Positions 18,696-29,940 of a DNA stretch of 64,000 nucleotides are shown one piece after another (the first letter of the stretch is position 1; every line of letters begins with the position of its first letter). Under the pieces are notes generated by a model. It ran no database searches. It was not told the origin of the DNA and was given only the letters and a program-made list of their open reading frames with translations. Origin of the DNA: Aquipseudomonas alcaligenes (lineage in GTDB: Bacteria; Pseudomonadota; Gammaproteobacteria; Pseudomonadales; Pseudomonadaceae); the NCBI RefSeq assembly GCF_900156545.1, contig NZ_FTNW01000003.1, positions 186,001 through 250,000 on the forward strand. The letters run 5' to 3'. A program made the translations under genes and the position numbers.

Positions 18696-21527
18696 ATGAC
18701 CGACTACAAAGCCACGCTGAACCTCCCGGAAACAGCCTTCCCGATGAAAGCCGGCCTGCCGCAGCGCGAGCCGGAGACCCTGGCGCGCTGGGACAGCATC
18801 GGCCTGTACCAGAAGCTGCGGGAGATCGGCGCGAACCGGCCGAAGTTCGTCCTGCACGACGGCCCGCCCTACGCCAACGGCAGCATCCACATCGGTCACG
18901 CGGTCAACAAGATCCTCAAGGACATGATTGTCCGTTCCAAGACCCTGGCCGGCTTCGACGCCCCCTACGTGCCGGGCTGGGACTGCCACGGCCTGCCGAT
19001 CGAGCACAAGGTGGAGACCACCTTCGGCAAGAACCAGCCGTCCGACCTGACCCGCGAGCGCTGCCGTACCTACGCCGGCGAGCAGATCGAGGGGCAGAAG
19101 GCCGACTTCATTCGCCTCGGCGTCCTCGGTGAGTGGGACAACCCCTACAAGACCATGGCCTTCGCCAACGAGGCCGGCGAAATTCGCGCGCTGGCTGAGA
19201 TGGTCAAGCAGGGCTTCGTGTTCAAGGGCCTGAAGCCGGTCAACTGGTGCTTCGACTGTGGCTCGGCCCTGGCCGAGGCCGAGGTGGAGTACCAGGACAA
19301 GAAGTCCGACGCCATCGACGTGGCCTTTCCGGTCGAGGACGCCGACAAGCTGGCCGCGGCCTTCGGCCTCGGCGCGTTGGGCAAGCCCGCGGCCATCGTC
19401 ATCTGGACCACCACGCCCTGGACCATCCCGGCCAACCAGGCGCTGAATGTCCATCCCGAGTTCACCTACGCCCTGGTCGATACCGGCGAGCGTCTGCTGG
19501 TGCTGGCCGAGGAACTGGTGGAAAGCTGCCTGCAGCGCTACGGCCTGAGCGGCGAGATCATCGCCCGCGCCGAAGGCCGCGCGCTGGAGCTGATCCGCTT
19601 CCGCCATCCCTTCTATGAGCGCTTCTCTCCGGTCTATCTGGCCGAATACGTCGAACTGGGCGCCGGTACCGGCATCGTCCACTCGGCGCCGGCCTACGGC
19701 GAGGACGACTTCCGTTCGTGCAAGGGCTACGGCATGCACAACGACGACATCCTCAGCCCGGTGCAGAGCAACGGTGTGTACGTGGCCGACCTGCCGTTCT
19801 TCGGTGGCCAGTTCATCTGGAAGGCCAACCCGGCCATTGTCGCCAAGCTCGACGAAGTCGGCGCGCTACTCAAGCATGAAGCCATCCAGCACAGCTACAT
19901 GCACTGCTGGCGGCACAAGACCCCGCTGATCTACCGCGCCACCGCGCAGTGGTTCGTCGGCATGGACAAGCAGGCCACCGACGGCAGCACCCTGCGCGAG
20001 CGCGCCCTGAGCGCCATCGAGCAGACCCAGTTCGTGCCGAGCTGGGGCCAGGCGCGCCTGCACGGCATGATCGCTGGCCGTCCCGACTGGTGCATTTCGC
20101 GCCAGCGCAACTGGGGCGTGCCGATCCCGTTCTTCCTGCACAAGGCCAGCGGCGAGCTGCATCCGCGCACCGTCGAGCTGATGGAGGAGGTAGCCAAGCG
20201 CGTCGAGCAGGAAGGCATCGAGGCCTGGTTCAAGCTGGACGCCGCCGAGCTGCTCGGCAGTGAAGCCGCCGACTACGACAAGATCAGCGACACCCTGGAC
20301 GTCTGGTTCGACTCCGGCACCACCCATTGGCACGTGCTGCGCGGCTCGCACCCGCTGGGCCACGAAGTCGGCCCGCGCGCCGACCTCTACCTGGAAGGCT
20401 CCGACCAGCACCGCGGCTGGTTCCACTCGTCTCTGCTGACCGGCTGCGCCATCGACGGCCACGCGCCTTACAAGGCGCTGCTGACCCACGGTTTCGTGGT
20501 TGACGAGAACGGCCGCAAGATGTCCAAGTCGCTCGGCAACGTAGTAGCGCCGCAGGAAGTCAACGACAGCCTGGGCGCCGACATCATGCGCCTGTGGGTC
20601 GCCTCCACCGACTATTCGGGCGAGATGGCCGTGTCCAAGGTCATCCTGCAGCGCAGCGCCGACGCCTACCGGCGTATCCGCAACACCATGCGCTTCCTGC
20701 TGGCCAACCTCGGCGACTTCGATCCGGCCAAGGACCTGCTGCCGGCCGAGCAGATGCTCGACCTCGACCGCTGGGCAGTGGACGCCGCCGCGCGCCTGCA
20801 GGCCGAGATCATCGAGGCCTACGCCGAGTACCGCTTCTGGAACGTCTATTCCAGGGTGCACAACTTCTGCGTGCAGGAGCTGGGTGGCTTCTACCTGGAC
20901 GTGATCAAGGACCGCCAGTACACCACTGCCGCTGACAGCGCGGCGCGCCGCTCCTGCCAGAGCGCGCAGTACCACATCGCCGAGGCGCTGGTGCGCTGGA
21001 TTGCGCCGATCCTGGCGTTCACCGCCGACGAGATCTGGTCCTTCCTGCCGGGCGAGCGCAACGAGTCGGTGATGCTGAATACCTGGTACGAGGGCCTGGA
21101 TCGTCTGCCGGAAGGCTTCGAACTGGATCGCGCCTACTGGGAGCAGCTGACCGAGGTGCGCGCCGCGGTGAACAAGGAACTGGAGAACCTGCGCAACAGC
21201 AAGGCCATCGGCGGCAATCTGCAGGCCGAGGTCACCCTGTATGGCGACGAGGCGCTGCAGCAATCCCTGGCCAAGCTCGACGACGAGCTGCGCTTCGCCC
21301 TGATCACCTCCGCCGCCACCGTCGCGCCGCTGGCCGATGCGCCTGCCGATGCGGTGGCCACCGAGGTGCCGGGTCTTAAGCTGAAGATCGTCAAGTCGGC
21401 CCACGCCAAGTGCGGCCGCTGCTGGCACTTCCGCGCCGACGTAGGCAGCAACGCCGCCCATCCGGAGCTGTGCGAGCGCTGCGTGAGCAACATCGAGGGT
21501 GCGGGCGAGGTGCGCAAGCATGTCTGA
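18696..21527 (+). CDS. ileS: Isoleucyl-tRNA synthetase
   Basis: 943 residues. Class I motifs: HIGH as HIGH in [12 protein letters not shown], and KMSKS in [11 protein letters not shown]. Editing domain in the middle ([12 protein letters not shown]). The C-terminal zinc finger has CGRCWH and CERC. This is the bacterial-type (mupirocin-sensitive class) architecture by length and zinc tail. ATG at 18696 ([18 protein letters not shown]). Its end overlaps lspA (ATGTCTGA). Confidence 0.97.
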   Translation: MTDYKATLNLPETAFPMKAGLPQREPETLARWDSIGLYQKLREIGANRPKFVLHDGPPYANGSIHIGHAVNKILKDMIVRSKTLAGFDAPYVPGWDCHGLPIEHKVETTFGKNQPSDLTRERCRTYAGEQIEGQKADFIRLGVLGEWDNPYKTMAFANEAGEIRALAEMVKQGFVFKGLKPVNWCFDCGSALAEAEVEYQDKKSDAIDVAFPVEDADKLAAAFGLGALGKPAAIVIWTTTPWTIPANQALNVHPEFTYALVDTGERLLVLAEELVESCLQRYGLSGEIIARAEGRALELIRFRHPFYERFSPVYLAEYVELGAGTGIVHSAPAYGEDDFRSCKGYGMHNDDILSPVQSNGVYVADLPFFGGQFIWKANPAIVAKLDEVGALLKHEAIQHSYMHCWRHKTPLIYRATAQWFVGMDKQATDGSTLRERALSAIEQTQFVPSWGQARLHGMIAGRPDWCISRQRNWGVPIPFFLHKASGELHPRTVELMEEVAKRVEQEGIEAWFKLDAAELLGSEAADYDKISDTLDVWFDSGTTHWHVLRGSHPLGHEVGPRADLYLEGSDQHRGWFHSSLLTGCAIDGHAPYKALLTHGFVVDENGRKMSKSLGNVVAPQEVNDSLGADIMRLWVASTDYSGEMAVSKVILQRSADAYRRIRNTMRFLLANLGDFDPAKDLLPAEQMLDLDRWAVDAAARLQAEIIEAYAEYRFWNVYSRVHNFCVQELGGFYLDVIKDRQYTTAADSAARRSCQSAQYHIAEALVRWIAPILAFTADEIWSFLPGERNESVMLNTWYEGLDRLPEGFELDRAYWEQLTEVRAAVNKELENLRNSKAIGGNLQAEVTLYGDEALQQSLAKLDDELRFALITSAATVAPLADAPADAVATEVPGLKLKIVKSAHAKCGRCWHFRADVGSNAAHPELCERCVSNIEGAGEVRKHV

Positions 21528-22029
21528 TGCCTCGCGTTTCGGCCGCCTGGCCTGGTTGTGGCTGGCGGTGCTGGTGTTGATCCTTGACCAGGGCAGCAAG
21601 CAGATCGTCTTGCAGGTACTGGAGTACGGTCAGCGCGTGACGGTGATCGACGGCTACTTCGACTGGGTCCACGTCTACAACCGTGGCGCTGCCTTCAGCT
21701 TCCTGGCTGGCGAGTCCGGCTGGCAGCGCTGGCTGTTCGCCGCCATTGCTATCGGCGTCAGTGCGGTGCTGGTGGTGTGGATGAAGCGCCTCAAGTCCGA
21801 CGAGACATGGCTGGCCATCGCTCTGGCCATGGTCCTCGGCGGTGCGCTGGGCAACCTCTATGACCGCGTCGTGCTGGGTCATGTGGTCGACTTTATCCTG
21901 GTGCACTGGCGTGATCAGTACTACTTCCCTGCCTTCAATCTGGCTGACAGCGGTATCACTGTCGGCGCCGTGATGCTGGCGTTGGATATGTTCAAAAGCA
22001 AAAAGTCCGGAGAGCCTGCGCATGACTGA
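21520..22029 (+). CDS. lspA: Lipoprotein signal peptidase (SPase II)
   Basis: 169 residues with four membrane helices and the conserved aspartyl protease motifs ([25 protein letters not shown] with the catalytic Asp pair). It cleaves prolipoproteins such as BamD encoded in this window. The ATG at 21520 lies inside the end of ileS, and its stop overlaps fkpB (ATGACTGA): tight coupling. Confidence 0.96.
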   Translation: MSDASRFGRLAWLWLAVLVLILDQGSKQIVLQVLEYGQRVTVIDGYFDWVHVYNRGAAFSFLAGESGWQRWLFAAIAIGVSAVLVVWMKRLKSDETWLAIALAMVLGGALGNLYDRVVLGHVVDFILVHWRDQYYFPAFNLADSGITVGAVMLALDMFKSKKSGEPAHD

Positions 22030-22459
22030 GCAACGTATCGGGCCGGACAAGGAAGTCACCCTGCATTTCGCCCTCAAGCTGGAAAACGGCGACGTGGTTG
22101 ACAGCACCTTCGACAAGCAGCCGGCGACCTTCAGGGTCGGCGACGGCAATCTGTTGCCGGGCTTCGAGGTTGCGCTGTATGGCTTCAAGGCCGGCGACAA
22201 GCGCAGTCTGCAGATCGAACCGGAGAACGCCTTCGGTCAGCCCAACCCGCAGAACGTTCAGGTGATGCCGCGTGGCCAGTTCCAGGACATGGAGCTGTCC
22301 GAGGGGCTGCTGATCATTTTCAACGACGCCGCCAACGCGGAGCTGCCGGGGGTAGTCAAAGCCTTTGACGAGCAGCAGGTGACCATCGACTTCAACCATC
22401 CCCTGGCCGGCAAGACCCTGAGCTTCGATGTGGAGATCATCGAGGTTCGTCCGGCCTGA
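22022..22459 (+). CDS. fkpB: FKBP-type peptidyl-prolyl isomerase FkpB (SlpA)
   Basis: 145 residues: an FKBP domain with an IF insertion typical of SlpA/FkpB ([37 protein letters not shown]-terminal [11 protein letters not shown]). Cytoplasmic. Conserved neighbour of lspA and ispH in gamma-proteobacteria. Confidence 0.93.
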   Translation: MTEQRIGPDKEVTLHFALKLENGDVVDSTFDKQPATFRVGDGNLLPGFEVALYGFKAGDKRSLQIEPENAFGQPNPQNVQVMPRGQFQDMELSEGLLIIFNDAANAELPGVVKAFDEQQVTIDFNHPLAGKTLSFDVEIIEVRPA

Positions 22460-22524
22460 CCTGCTTGACCGGGGAGAGGCGTAGACTCTCCCCATCGCCT
22501 CCACCGCGCGCCGAGATTCCCAGC

Positions 22525-23469
22525 ATGCAAATCAAACTCGCCAACCCCCGTGGCTTCTGTGCCGGCGTCGACCGCGCCATCGAGATCGTCAATCGCGCGC
22601 TGGAAGTGTTCGGCGCGCCGATCTACGTGCGACACGAAGTGGTGCACAACAAGTTCGTGGTCGAGGATCTGCGTGCCCGCGGTGCAGTGTTCGTCGAGGA
22701 ACTGGACCAGGTCCCGGACGATACCATCGTCATCTTCAGCGCCCATGGCGTGTCCCAGGCTGTGCGCCAGGAGGCCGAGCGCCGTGGCCTCAAGGTGTTC
22801 GATGCCACCTGCCCGCTGGTGACCAAGGTGCATATGGAAGTCGCGCGCTACAGCCGCGACGGCCGCGAGTGCATTCTGATCGGCCATGAGGGCCACCCGG
22901 AAGTCGAAGGCACCATGGGCCAGTACGATGCCAGCAATGGCGGCGCCATCTACCTGGTCGAAGACGAGGCCGACGTGGCTGCCCTGCAGGTGCGTGACCC
23001 CGAGAATCTGGCCTTCGTCACCCAGACCACCCTGTCGATGGATGACACCAGCAGGGTCATCGACGCCCTGCGCGCCAAGTTCCCCAGCATCGGCGGTCCG
23101 CGCAAGGATGATATCTGCTACGCCACCCAGAACCGGCAGGATGCGGTGAAACAGCTGGCCGCCGAGTGCGATGTGGTGCTGGTAGTCGGCAGCCCCAACA
23201 GCTCCAACTCCAACCGCCTGCGCGAGCTGGCCGAGCGTATCGGTACCCCGGCCTATCTTATCGATGGGGCTGAGGATCTGCGTCAGGCGTGGTTCGAGGG
23301 CAAGGCACGCATCGGCATCACCGCAGGCGCCTCAGCGCCCGAGGTGCTGGTGCTCGGGGTGGTTGCCCAGCTTCGCGAATGGGGGGCGATAGGTGCCGAA
23401 GAGCTGGATGGGCGGCCGGAGAACGTGACGTTCTCGATGCCGAAGGAGTTGCGAGTTAGGGCGCTCTAG
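22525..23469 (+). CDS. ispH: 4-hydroxy-3-methylbut-2-enyl diphosphate reductase (LytB)
   Basis: 314 residues. Three Fe-S cysteines occur in conserved contexts: [20 protein letters not shown] and [20 protein letters not shown]. Last enzyme of the MEP isoprenoid pathway, supplying IspB. ATG at 22525 ([15 protein letters not shown]). The last 14 bases overlap the 3' end of the convergent fimT gene, marking the edge of the pilus cluster. Confidence 0.96.
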   Translation: MQIKLANPRGFCAGVDRAIEIVNRALEVFGAPIYVRHEVVHNKFVVEDLRARGAVFVEELDQVPDDTIVIFSAHGVSQAVRQEAERRGLKVFDATCPLVTKVHMEVARYSRDGRECILIGHEGHPEVEGTMGQYDASNGGAIYLVEDEADVAALQVRDPENLAFVTQTTLSMDDTSRVIDALRAKFPSIGGPRKDDICYATQNRQDAVKQLAAECDVVLVVGSPNSSNSNRLRELAERIGTPAYLIDGAEDLRQAWFEGKARIGITAGASAPEVLVLGVVAQLREWGAIGAEELDGRPENVTFSMPKELRVRAL

Positions 23470-23977
23470 CATCCGTGCAGCTGGCGCCGGCTTGCTCCTC
23501 AATTCGGACTCTTCCGGAACTGCTGAGCGTCATCTTCAGAGGTGAAAGACCGGGGTCCGGTGAGCAGAAGTAAATGCTTCCTGCTTGAAACCCGCCATTG
23601 ATAAGCTCTGGCATGCCTTGAGCCGAGTAGTGGATATAGGTTGCCACTGGCGAGTTGCCCGACGTTTTCAGCTTGAGGGGCGTGCTGCGCTTGATCAGCG
23701 TCGCTTCATCTTGATCCAGCTGGGCGTTTCTGTTTCCGTCGCGGAAGACCTGCCAGCCGTTGCTCCAGCTGCCGTTCAGCGCAAGAACGGTGGTGCCAGT
23801 TTGATTCAGCACCGCATCGCTACGTGCGAAGCGCAATGTAGCCGCCAGGTCTCTGGCGCTGCTCGTGAGATGGAGTTCGGCGAGCAGCGAGCCGATTGGC
23901 TGGCTTGCTAGCAGCAACAGGCAGGTGACAGCCAGGGCGGTGAGCAGCTCCGGCAAAGTGAATCCATGGTTACGCAT
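23456..23977 (-). CDS. fimT: FimT/GspH-family minor prepilin
   Basis: 173 residues with a type IV prepilin leader: MRNHG then [19 protein letters not shown], Glu at mature position 5, followed by a GspH/FimT-like globular domain and C-terminal Cys residues. The ATG at 23977 has GGAAGGGA upstream. It would be processed by PilD, and it resembles pseudopilins linked in other species to DNA uptake. It lies divergent from fimU and convergent with ispH (14-base overlap). AT-richer than the housekeeping genes to its left. Confidence 0.85.
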   Translation of the reverse strand: MRNHGFTLPELLTALAVTCLLLLASQPIGSLLAELHLTSSARDLAATLRFARSDAVLNQTGTTVLALNGSWSNGWQVFRDGNRNAQLDQDEATLIKRSTPLKLKTSGNSPVATYIHYSAQGMPELINGGFQAGSIYFCSPDPGLSPLKMTLSSSGRVRIEEQAGASCTDARAP

Positions 23978-24150
23978 GCTGGTCCCTTCCTTGGGCGCAT
24001 TGGCATCATCACTATAGATTGGCTCGTGATATGTGCCAGCGATCACGACGGAAGGATCGCCTGGTGGGCGAATTTGACCGTATGTCCTACCTTACCTGCT
24101 CCTTTACGCAGAGCTGGATATAGTCCTTTCCTAGTTAATGGAGAAGAGCG
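23978..24150. promoter_or_regulatory. fimT/fimU divergent promoter region with an AlgR-like site
   Basis: CCGTATGTC at 24078-24086 differs at one position from CCGTTTGTC, the AlgR recognition element known upstream of the P. aeruginosa fimU operon. It lies 65 bases before fimU. The base composition is markedly AT-richer than the surroundings. I cannot assign -10/-35 elements with confidence. Confidence 0.4.
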
Positions 24151-24618
24151 ATGCGTCGTTTAAGTCGTGGCTTTACCGTGGTCGAGCTGATGGTGTCCTT
24201 GGTTGTTGTGGCCATTCTCGCCTCTCTCGCTTTGCCGGCATTTCAAGGAACTCTTGAGCGGACCAAGGCGGATACCGACATGGGTGAGCTGCACAGGGCT
24301 CTCAGTTCTGCCCGCCTCGAGGCCATCAACCGGAGCATGAGCATGTCCGTTGTCGCCGTCGATGGAGATTGGGGCGGTGATCTGGAGATACGGACCGGTG
24401 ACGGTAGCGATGCCGATAATGTGGTGCGCAAGTTGCCTGGAATGGCCTCCGGGGCCACGGTGACTGCCACCGGAGATATCGAGACTATTCAATTCAATAG
24501 TCTAGGTGGCCTGGAGTCGCCTGCGGCAGCCGTGCTTTTCGATTACTCCAGGGGAGACAGCGCCAAGTCGATGTCCGTTTGTCCGACTGGGCGCATCATT
24601 GCAGGAGATGAGTGTTGA
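24151..24618 (+). CDS. fimU: Minor prepilin FimU
   Basis: 155 residues: leader MRRLSRG, then FTVVELMVSLVVVAILASLALP with Glu5, and a GspH-like domain with a Cys pair near the C-terminus (VCPTGR...DEC). FimU belongs to the tip/initiation complex of type IVa pili with PilV, PilW, PilX and PilE. First gene of a tightly packed operon; its stop overlaps the pilV start (TGATG). Confidence 0.88.
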   Translation: MRRLSRGFTVVELMVSLVVVAILASLALPAFQGTLERTKADTDMGELHRALSSARLEAINRSMSMSVVAVDGDWGGDLEIRTGDGSDADNVVRKLPGMASGATVTATGDIETIQFNSLGGLESPAAAVLFDYSRGDSAKSMSVCPTGRIIAGDEC

Positions 24619-25088
24619 TGATTGGCTCAAGGAAACTCTCGCCGCGTCTCGCTAGGCAGCGTGGTGTTACCCTTATTGAGGTGATGATCGCGGTTTTTAT
24701 TGCCGCTATCGGCCTTTTGGGTGCGGCTGCAATGCAACTGAATGCGCTCAAGTATACCGATAGCTCAAGGCTGACCTCGCAAGCCAGTTTTATTGTTTAT
24801 GACATCCTGGACCGCATTCGTGCCAATGCTGACTCTACCGTTCTGGATGGTTACGACCTAGCCGACACCTCGGCGGGGGCAGGTTGCTCTGGTATCTGTG
24901 GGGTGGATGTGCAGGACTTTATCAATAACGTTCAAACGCTCCCCGAGGGACAGGGTTCCATCAATGTGGTGGGAACGAATGTTACTGTCACCGTCAGTTG
25001 GTCGGAAGGGCGTGCCGGGGGCAAGGATGAAGAGGGCAATGTGCGCCTGGGATCATTCGCATTAACAACTGCGGTGGCTGCGCCATGA
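24618..25088 (+). CDS. pilV: Minor prepilin PilV
   Basis: 156 residues from the ATG at 24618. A 17-residue leader ends RQRG before VTLIEVMIAVFIAAIGLLGAAA, the PilV-type N-terminal helix, with downstream CSGICG cysteines. It connects the pseudopilin tip complex. It overlaps fimU by one base and pilW by four (ATGA). Confidence 0.87.
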   Translation: MIGSRKLSPRLARQRGVTLIEVMIAVFIAAIGLLGAAAMQLNALKYTDSSRLTSQASFIVYDILDRIRANADSTVLDGYDLADTSAGAGCSGICGVDVQDFINNVQTLPEGQGSINVVGTNVTVTVSWSEGRAGGKDEEGNVRLGSFALTTAVAAP

Positions 25089-25795
25089 GAAATCGACAGA
25101 AGGGTTTTGGCCTTGTTGAGGCCATGGTGTCTCTTGCTCTTGGTGTGGTGGTCGTGCTGGGGATCTCCCAGATATTCGTCAGCGCCAAGCAAACCTATCT
25201 CGCTCAGGATGCTTCCTCGAGGATGCAAGAGGATGCGCGGTATGCATTGAGTCGGATGGCTCAGGAGTTGCGCATGGCCGGCATGTTCGGCTGTGTAAGC
25301 TTGAATTTTCTGAACAATAAGCCGAACTTCTTTGATACGCCCATTGATTGGGTTTCGGGCACTTCGACGCTGTCTATCATCACTGCCAACCCGACATCCG
25401 GAATGGGTACGACCAGTAACGCCGACTGGACAATCATCACCGACTGCCGGTCAACCGCTTCCGTGCAAAACGGTGTCGCAACTCCGGCAGCAGGGCAGGT
25501 GGCTCTCCCAATACGCCGTGTTGCATACCGACTTAGTGACGACACTCTTCAGGTTAGCGAAGGTGGCGGTGCTTTTCAGACGCTGATGAGTGGTGTCAGT
25601 GGTTTCGATATTCAGTTTGGCCAGGCTGCAGCGGCTACCGATACCTATGTTTCGGGTAACTATGTCAGTCCAGCTGCAGCTGATATGGCGAGGGTCAGAA
25701 GTGTTCGTATCGAGCTGGAAATGACTGATCCAGAAGGACGGGTTGCGCCGCAAACCTACACCGTGGTTGCTGCTTTGCGTAATCGCTTGCTTTAA
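25085..25795 (+). CDS. pilW: Minor prepilin PilW
   Basis: 236 residues: leader MRNRQKG, then FGLVEAMVSLALGVVVVLGIS with Glu5, and the PilW domain (QEDARYALSRMAQELRMAGMFGC). One of the larger minor pilins, part of the priming complex. ATGA overlap with pilV. Confidence 0.87.
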   Translation: MRNRQKGFGLVEAMVSLALGVVVVLGISQIFVSAKQTYLAQDASSRMQEDARYALSRMAQELRMAGMFGCVSLNFLNNKPNFFDTPIDWVSGTSTLSIITANPTSGMGTTSNADWTIITDCRSTASVQNGVATPAAGQVALPIRRVAYRLSDDTLQVSEGGGAFQTLMSGVSGFDIQFGQAAAATDTYVSGNYVSPAAADMARVRSVRIELEMTDPEGRVAPQTYTVVAALRNRLL

Positions 25796-25804
25796 GGGGG
25801 CTAG

Positions 25805-26284
25805 ATGAACGTAATTAGGTATCAATCACAACGGGGTATGGCCCTGTTTGTAAGTCTGATATTCCTGTTGCTGCTGACCATCATCGGCGTGGTCGGTATG
25901 CAAAATGCGACCCTGCAGGAAAAGATGGCGGGCAATAGCAAGTTCAAGAATGAAAGTTTGCAGTATGCCGAGTCGGGGCTTCGCGTCGGTGAAGATGTAA
26001 TTGCCGACGCCTTGGCTGAGGGTAATAGCTTGGTTTGTGATGCTTGCGTCGGTAGCCAATGCAATGTGCCTGTGTGGGGGCAGGCTTCAGCCTCTGCGGG
26101 CGTTTGTTACGTCTGGCGTAGTGCGCCCAATAGTCTCTTTTATATACAGAATTTGGGTCAGTCTACAGCTGCGATCAATGTTGAGTCGGGCAGCAGTGCA
26201 ACGCTGTATCGGGTGACGGCGGTGGCCAGTGTCGGGAATGCGACAACGGCGCTAGAAAGTATTTATGCGGTACAGTCTCAGTAA
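25805..26284 (+). CDS. pilX: Minor prepilin PilX
   Basis: 159 residues: leader ends SQRG before MALFVSLIFLLLLTIIGVVGM. Like other PilX proteins it has an unusual mature N-terminus, and the conserved ATLQEKMAGN motif follows. It works with PilY1 in pilus priming. Nine bases after pilW. Confidence 0.87.
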   Translation: MNVIRYQSQRGMALFVSLIFLLLLTIIGVVGMQNATLQEKMAGNSKFKNESLQYAESGLRVGEDVIADALAEGNSLVCDACVGSQCNVPVWGQASASAGVCYVWRSAPNSLFYIQNLGQSTAAINVESGSSATLYRVTAVASVGNATTALESIYAVQSQ

Positions 26285-26326
26285 TGATTCTTCAGGTGCA
26301 GGCATGCTCTGCTCATGGGTGATGTT

Positions 26327-29300
26327 ATGAATAGAAAAATTAGTGCCGCAGCAGGTTTTTTGCTGGCTGCATATGCGTCTGCACCAGTTTATGCCTTTAC
26401 TCCTTATCAGGGGCCGATTCTGAGTCGTGCAGCGGTGACGCCGAATGTCATGTTGTTGATTGATAATTCGGGTAGTATGAATAACCTGATTTTTGCATCG
26501 GACTTTGATGCGGGTGCAGACTACGGGCAAATTTTCTATTCAAACTCTGATAGCAATGATGCGTTGGCCAATAGAATCCAGTTGGATATGGCAAACAATT
26601 TCATTGACTACAGAGGGGTGTTTAAGCGGGGTAGATGCGCATCGGGTTACTTTGCACTGTGGAACTCCGCTAGAGCTAACAAGCTTTGTATGCGGCTTCC
26701 TGATCCTGTTGGCGCGGATCCTGATACGGCGACAGTAAGTCGTATTACCGCGCAGTATTTGTCTTTCTTATATGGCAAATACTTTTCGCGCGGCACCATC
26801 GATATGACCACGCTGCCGGCCTCGGAGTTTCCGCAGACCTACCGCATGAAGGTGGCGCGTGATGTAGCTTCGAATATCGTGAGCCTGAATGGCAGTGGTG
26901 TTCGCTTTGGGCTCAGTTCGTTCGCAACCAATAATGGGTCCGCTGGCGCCTCCATTCGCGCTGGTGTGAGTGATGATTTTGCTCGGGTGATCACGAGTAT
27001 CGGCGGGCTTTATGGAACCACCTCCACGCCGTTGGCTGAGGCCTATTATGATGTGACTCGATACTACCGGGGGCTGGCGAGCACTAATAACAGTACGAAT
27101 ACAAGTCCTATCCAATATCGTTGCCAGAAGAATTTTGGTATTGTCGTTACTGATGGGTATCCGACCAATGATACCAGTTTCTTTAACGCCTCTTCTGATT
27201 TGTTGAGAGTCAATCCGGATCTCTCTGGTGGTAATAATATTCCTAATTGGGATGGTCTTGCACCTTTCACGGACAGAAATGACCTGACTCCGCCGCAGTA
27301 TTCCGACGGTTTTCAGCCGACAGGTAGTGCGGGTGATGAGCGCTATAGTCTGTATCTCGATGACATTGCCAAGTTTGCTTACGATGTCGATCTTCGTGAT
27401 ATTTCGACTCCTGACAATGCTGGTGTTAGCTACAACGACTCTGCATTCAGAAAGCAGAATCTGCTCACTTACACAGTAGGCTTCACGGTTGCCAACCAGA
27501 TGCTGAGTGATGCCGCCAGCTATGGTGGTGGGCGCTATTTCACCGCAACCAACGCGCAGCAGTTGAACGACAGTCTGTCGCAGGCTTTGACTGAAATCTC
27601 GGCCAAGGCGGGCTCCGGCGGCGCCGGCGCCTCCAGTTCGGCGACCCTCACGACCGCCACGTACTATTACAAGACTTTGTACAACCCGGAAGACTGGCGT
27701 GGCACGATTGAAGCCTACCTGCTGAATCCGACGACAGGCCGGCCTGCGTCCGCGACGCCAACCTGGACCACGGATACGACGATTACCCCGACAAGTAATG
27801 GGGCGCGCTATCAGACTTATGTCCCTGCGGGGGCGTCTGGTTCAGTTGTTAGCCTGTCTTATGCCAATCTCTCGGCTACCCAGCAAGCAGCACTTAATGG
27901 CAGTGTTGTGCCACCTGTAACTGGGGCGAATTTGATCGATTGGGTAAAAGGCACCAATGTGGCAGGACTGCGCGCTCGGACTGTGCTATTGGGCGACGTG
28001 ATCAACTCCTCGCTCGAGCGGCTCTCTCCCGATGAGAAGTTGGCCGCTAGCCTTGAAAACGATACCTCGTATGAGAGCTACCTCTCGCGCAAGTCGCAGA
28101 ATATGACTAGCAGCCTGCTGGTCAATGCGAATGATGGCCTCTTTCACGTCATTGATGCGAATACGGGGCGGCATCGTTACGGCTACCTGCCGTCTTCGCT
28201 GATGTCGTCGCTTCATATCGTCGCTGATCCAGACTATGCCACTGATGGGAACCACAAGTTCATGGCAGATGGTCTTATCACCGTGGCGGATGGTGAGATC
28301 AACTCCGCTTGGTCCACCGTGGCTGTCTCGGGCATGGGCGCGGGCGGAAAGAGCGTATTTGCTGTGACGCTGTTTGATGATGACAACGATATTCAGGCTC
28401 TGTGGGAGGTGTCGCCTCCGGCGGCTAACACTCCAGCCAATGACTGGAATGATCTTGGTTATACCTATTCCAAGCCCGTTGTCGCGCGCACCCCGGATAA
28501 TCGCTGGGTGGCCATTTTTGGCAATGGCTACGGCAGCTATCAGGGTAAGGCAGCCCTGTATGTTGTTGATCTCGAGGACGGGGAGCTTGTCCAGAAAATC
28601 GTGGTTGACCAAAATGATACTGGCACTCCGGCCGAGATAGCGGCCGGTAATGGCTTGTCTTCTCCGCAAATTGTGGTGGATGCGCAAAATCGCATCACTG
28701 CCGTTTATGCGGGTGATTTACGTGGAAACCTCTGGGAGTTCAATCTTTCGACAGGCACCGGCAGCAAGCTTTTCGCTGCTGGCGTTGATCACCCGATCAC
28801 CGCTCAACCTTTGGTGGTCGAGCATCCCGAGGGTGGCTATCTGGTTCTTTTTGGCACGGGCAAGCTTAATGAGGCCAGTGACAAACTCGACAAAACCGAG
28901 CAGGCCTTCTACGCCATTTGGGATCAGCAATCGAGCAATGCTACTGTTTCGAAAAGCGACCTTTTGCAGCAGCGTATTACCGAGGAAGTCACCATTCGCG
29001 GTGAAGTCTATTTGAAGACTTCTACTTATGAAGTGGATTGGGGGGTGCATAGAGGCTGGTACCTGCCGCTAGTCTTCCAGAGTGAGCTGGAGGGAGAGCG
29101 CGTAATTTATCCGGCCCAAACCACGTTGAATCGAGTTATTTTCGTCACTGCAAAGGTTGATGCAGATGACCCCTGTGAAAGTTCGGGCAGTGGTCGTCTT
29201 GGTGAGCTTGACCTGTTCTCCGGGTCCATGCTGACTTACCCTGTGCTCGATACCAACGGTGATGGCGTGGTCGATGACAATGATGTTCAAGTCTCGGGCG

Positions 29301-29473
29301 TCAATATCAATGATGGTTTGCCAGGTCTTCCGGTGATCATCGACCGTGGGGATGACAAGCCGACGCAGACCAAGATCATTCTGCTGTCGACGGGTGTAGC
29401 CAAGTTCATCGATGAAAAAGCCAAAGATGTTTCTTGGACCTCGAAACGCATCATGTGGCGCCAGTTGCAATAA
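26327..29473 (+). CDS. pilY1: Type IV pilus tip adhesin and mechanosensor PilY1
   Basis: 1048 residues with a Sec signal peptide (~1-23, ending APVYA). A von Willebrand A-like N-terminal domain carries the MIDAS DNSGS at 46-50. The conserved PilY1 C-terminal beta-propeller (~600-1000; [16 protein letters not shown]) carries a calcium-binding loop at ~975-987 ([13 protein letters not shown]). PilY1 sits at the pilus tip, binds surfaces and feeds surface sensing. The ATG at 26327 was preferred over 26315 by its ribosome-binding site. AT-rich codon use in the N-terminal half contrasts with the flanking genes. Confidence 0.92.
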   Translation: MNRKISAAAGFLLAAYASAPVYAFTPYQGPILSRAAVTPNVMLLIDNSGSMNNLIFASDFDAGADYGQIFYSNSDSNDALANRIQLDMANNFIDYRGVFKRGRCASGYFALWNSARANKLCMRLPDPVGADPDTATVSRITAQYLSFLYGKYFSRGTIDMTTLPASEFPQTYRMKVARDVASNIVSLNGSGVRFGLSSFATNNGSAGASIRAGVSDDFARVITSIGGLYGTTSTPLAEAYYDVTRYYRGLASTNNSTNTSPIQYRCQKNFGIVVTDGYPTNDTSFFNASSDLLRVNPDLSGGNNIPNWDGLAPFTDRNDLTPPQYSDGFQPTGSAGDERYSLYLDDIAKFAYDVDLRDISTPDNAGVSYNDSAFRKQNLLTYTVGFTVANQMLSDAASYGGGRYFTATNAQQLNDSLSQALTEISAKAGSGGAGASSSATLTTATYYYKTLYNPEDWRGTIEAYLLNPTTGRPASATPTWTTDTTITPTSNGARYQTYVPAGASGSVVSLSYANLSATQQAALNGSVVPPVTGANLIDWVKGTNVAGLRARTVLLGDVINSSLERLSPDEKLAASLENDTSYESYLSRKSQNMTSSLLVNANDGLFHVIDANTGRHRYGYLPSSLMSSLHIVADPDYATDGNHKFMADGLITVADGEINSAWSTVAVSGMGAGGKSVFAVTLFDDDNDIQALWEVSPPAANTPANDWNDLGYTYSKPVVARTPDNRWVAIFGNGYGSYQGKAALYVVDLEDGELVQKIVVDQNDTGTPAEIAAGNGLSSPQIVVDAQNRITAVYAGDLRGNLWEFNLSTGTGSKLFAAGVDHPITAQPLVVEHPEGGYLVLFGTGKLNEASDKLDKTEQAFYAIWDQQSSNATVSKSDLLQQRITEEVTIRGEVYLKTSTYEVDWGVHRGWYLPLVFQSELEGERVIYPAQTTLNRVIFVTAKVDADDPCESSGSGRLGELDLFSGSMLTYPVLDTNGDGVVDDNDVQVSGVNINDGLPGLPVIIDRGDDKPTQTKIILLSTGVAKFIDEKAKDVSWTSKRIMWRQLQ

Positions 29474-29486
29474 CAAGGGGAAACAG

Positions 29487-29891
29487 ATGACTAGCCGAGG
29501 TTTTACTTTGGTTGAGCTGATGATCGCACTGGCGATCATCGGTATCCTGGCTTCGATTGCCTATCCCAGCTACAGCGAGTACACGAAGAAGACCCGCCGT
29601 GCTGAAGCTGCGGCTACTCTGCTGGAGGCGGCCCAGGTTGCCGAGCGCCAGTTCTCGCAGACTGGAGCCTATGCGAATGCTCCAATTCCAGCGCACAGCC
29701 CGAACGCAGGTAATGCTGTTTATGACATAGCATTGCTGACCGATGCCGGTGATCCACTGGTACAGGGTGGTTACGCTATTACTGCAACTGCTGTCGCGGG
29801 CGGTGTTATGGATGGAGATGACTGCGACTCGATGTCCATCAATGGACTAGGTGAGCGGCTGCCAAACGATGAGAAGTGTTGGCGGCGCTAA
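29487..29891 (+). CDS. pilE: Minor prepilin PilE
   Basis: 134 residues: very short leader MTSRG, then [24 protein letters not shown] with Glu5, and a C-terminal Cys pair (DDCDSM...EKCW). AAGGGG lies upstream of the ATG at 29487, 13 bases after pilY1; there is no room for a pilY2 gene between them. Last gene of the cluster. Confidence 0.87.
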   Translation: MTSRGFTLVELMIALAIIGILASIAYPSYSEYTKKTRRAEAAATLLEAAQVAERQFSQTGAYANAPIPAHSPNAGNAVYDIALLTDAGDPLVQGGYAITATAVAGGVMDGDDCDSMSINGLGERLPNDEKCWRR

Positions 29892-29898
29892 TCCGTGA

Positions 29899-29929
29899 GC
29901 AAAGGGGAGCTTAGCTCCCCTTGTTTTTT
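29899..29929 (+). terminator. Terminator of the fimU-pilE operon
   Basis: AAGGGGAGC-TTA-GCTCCCCTT followed by GTTTTTTA, just after the pilE stop. Confidence 0.85.
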
Positions 29930-29940
29930 AGGGGGGTGGT

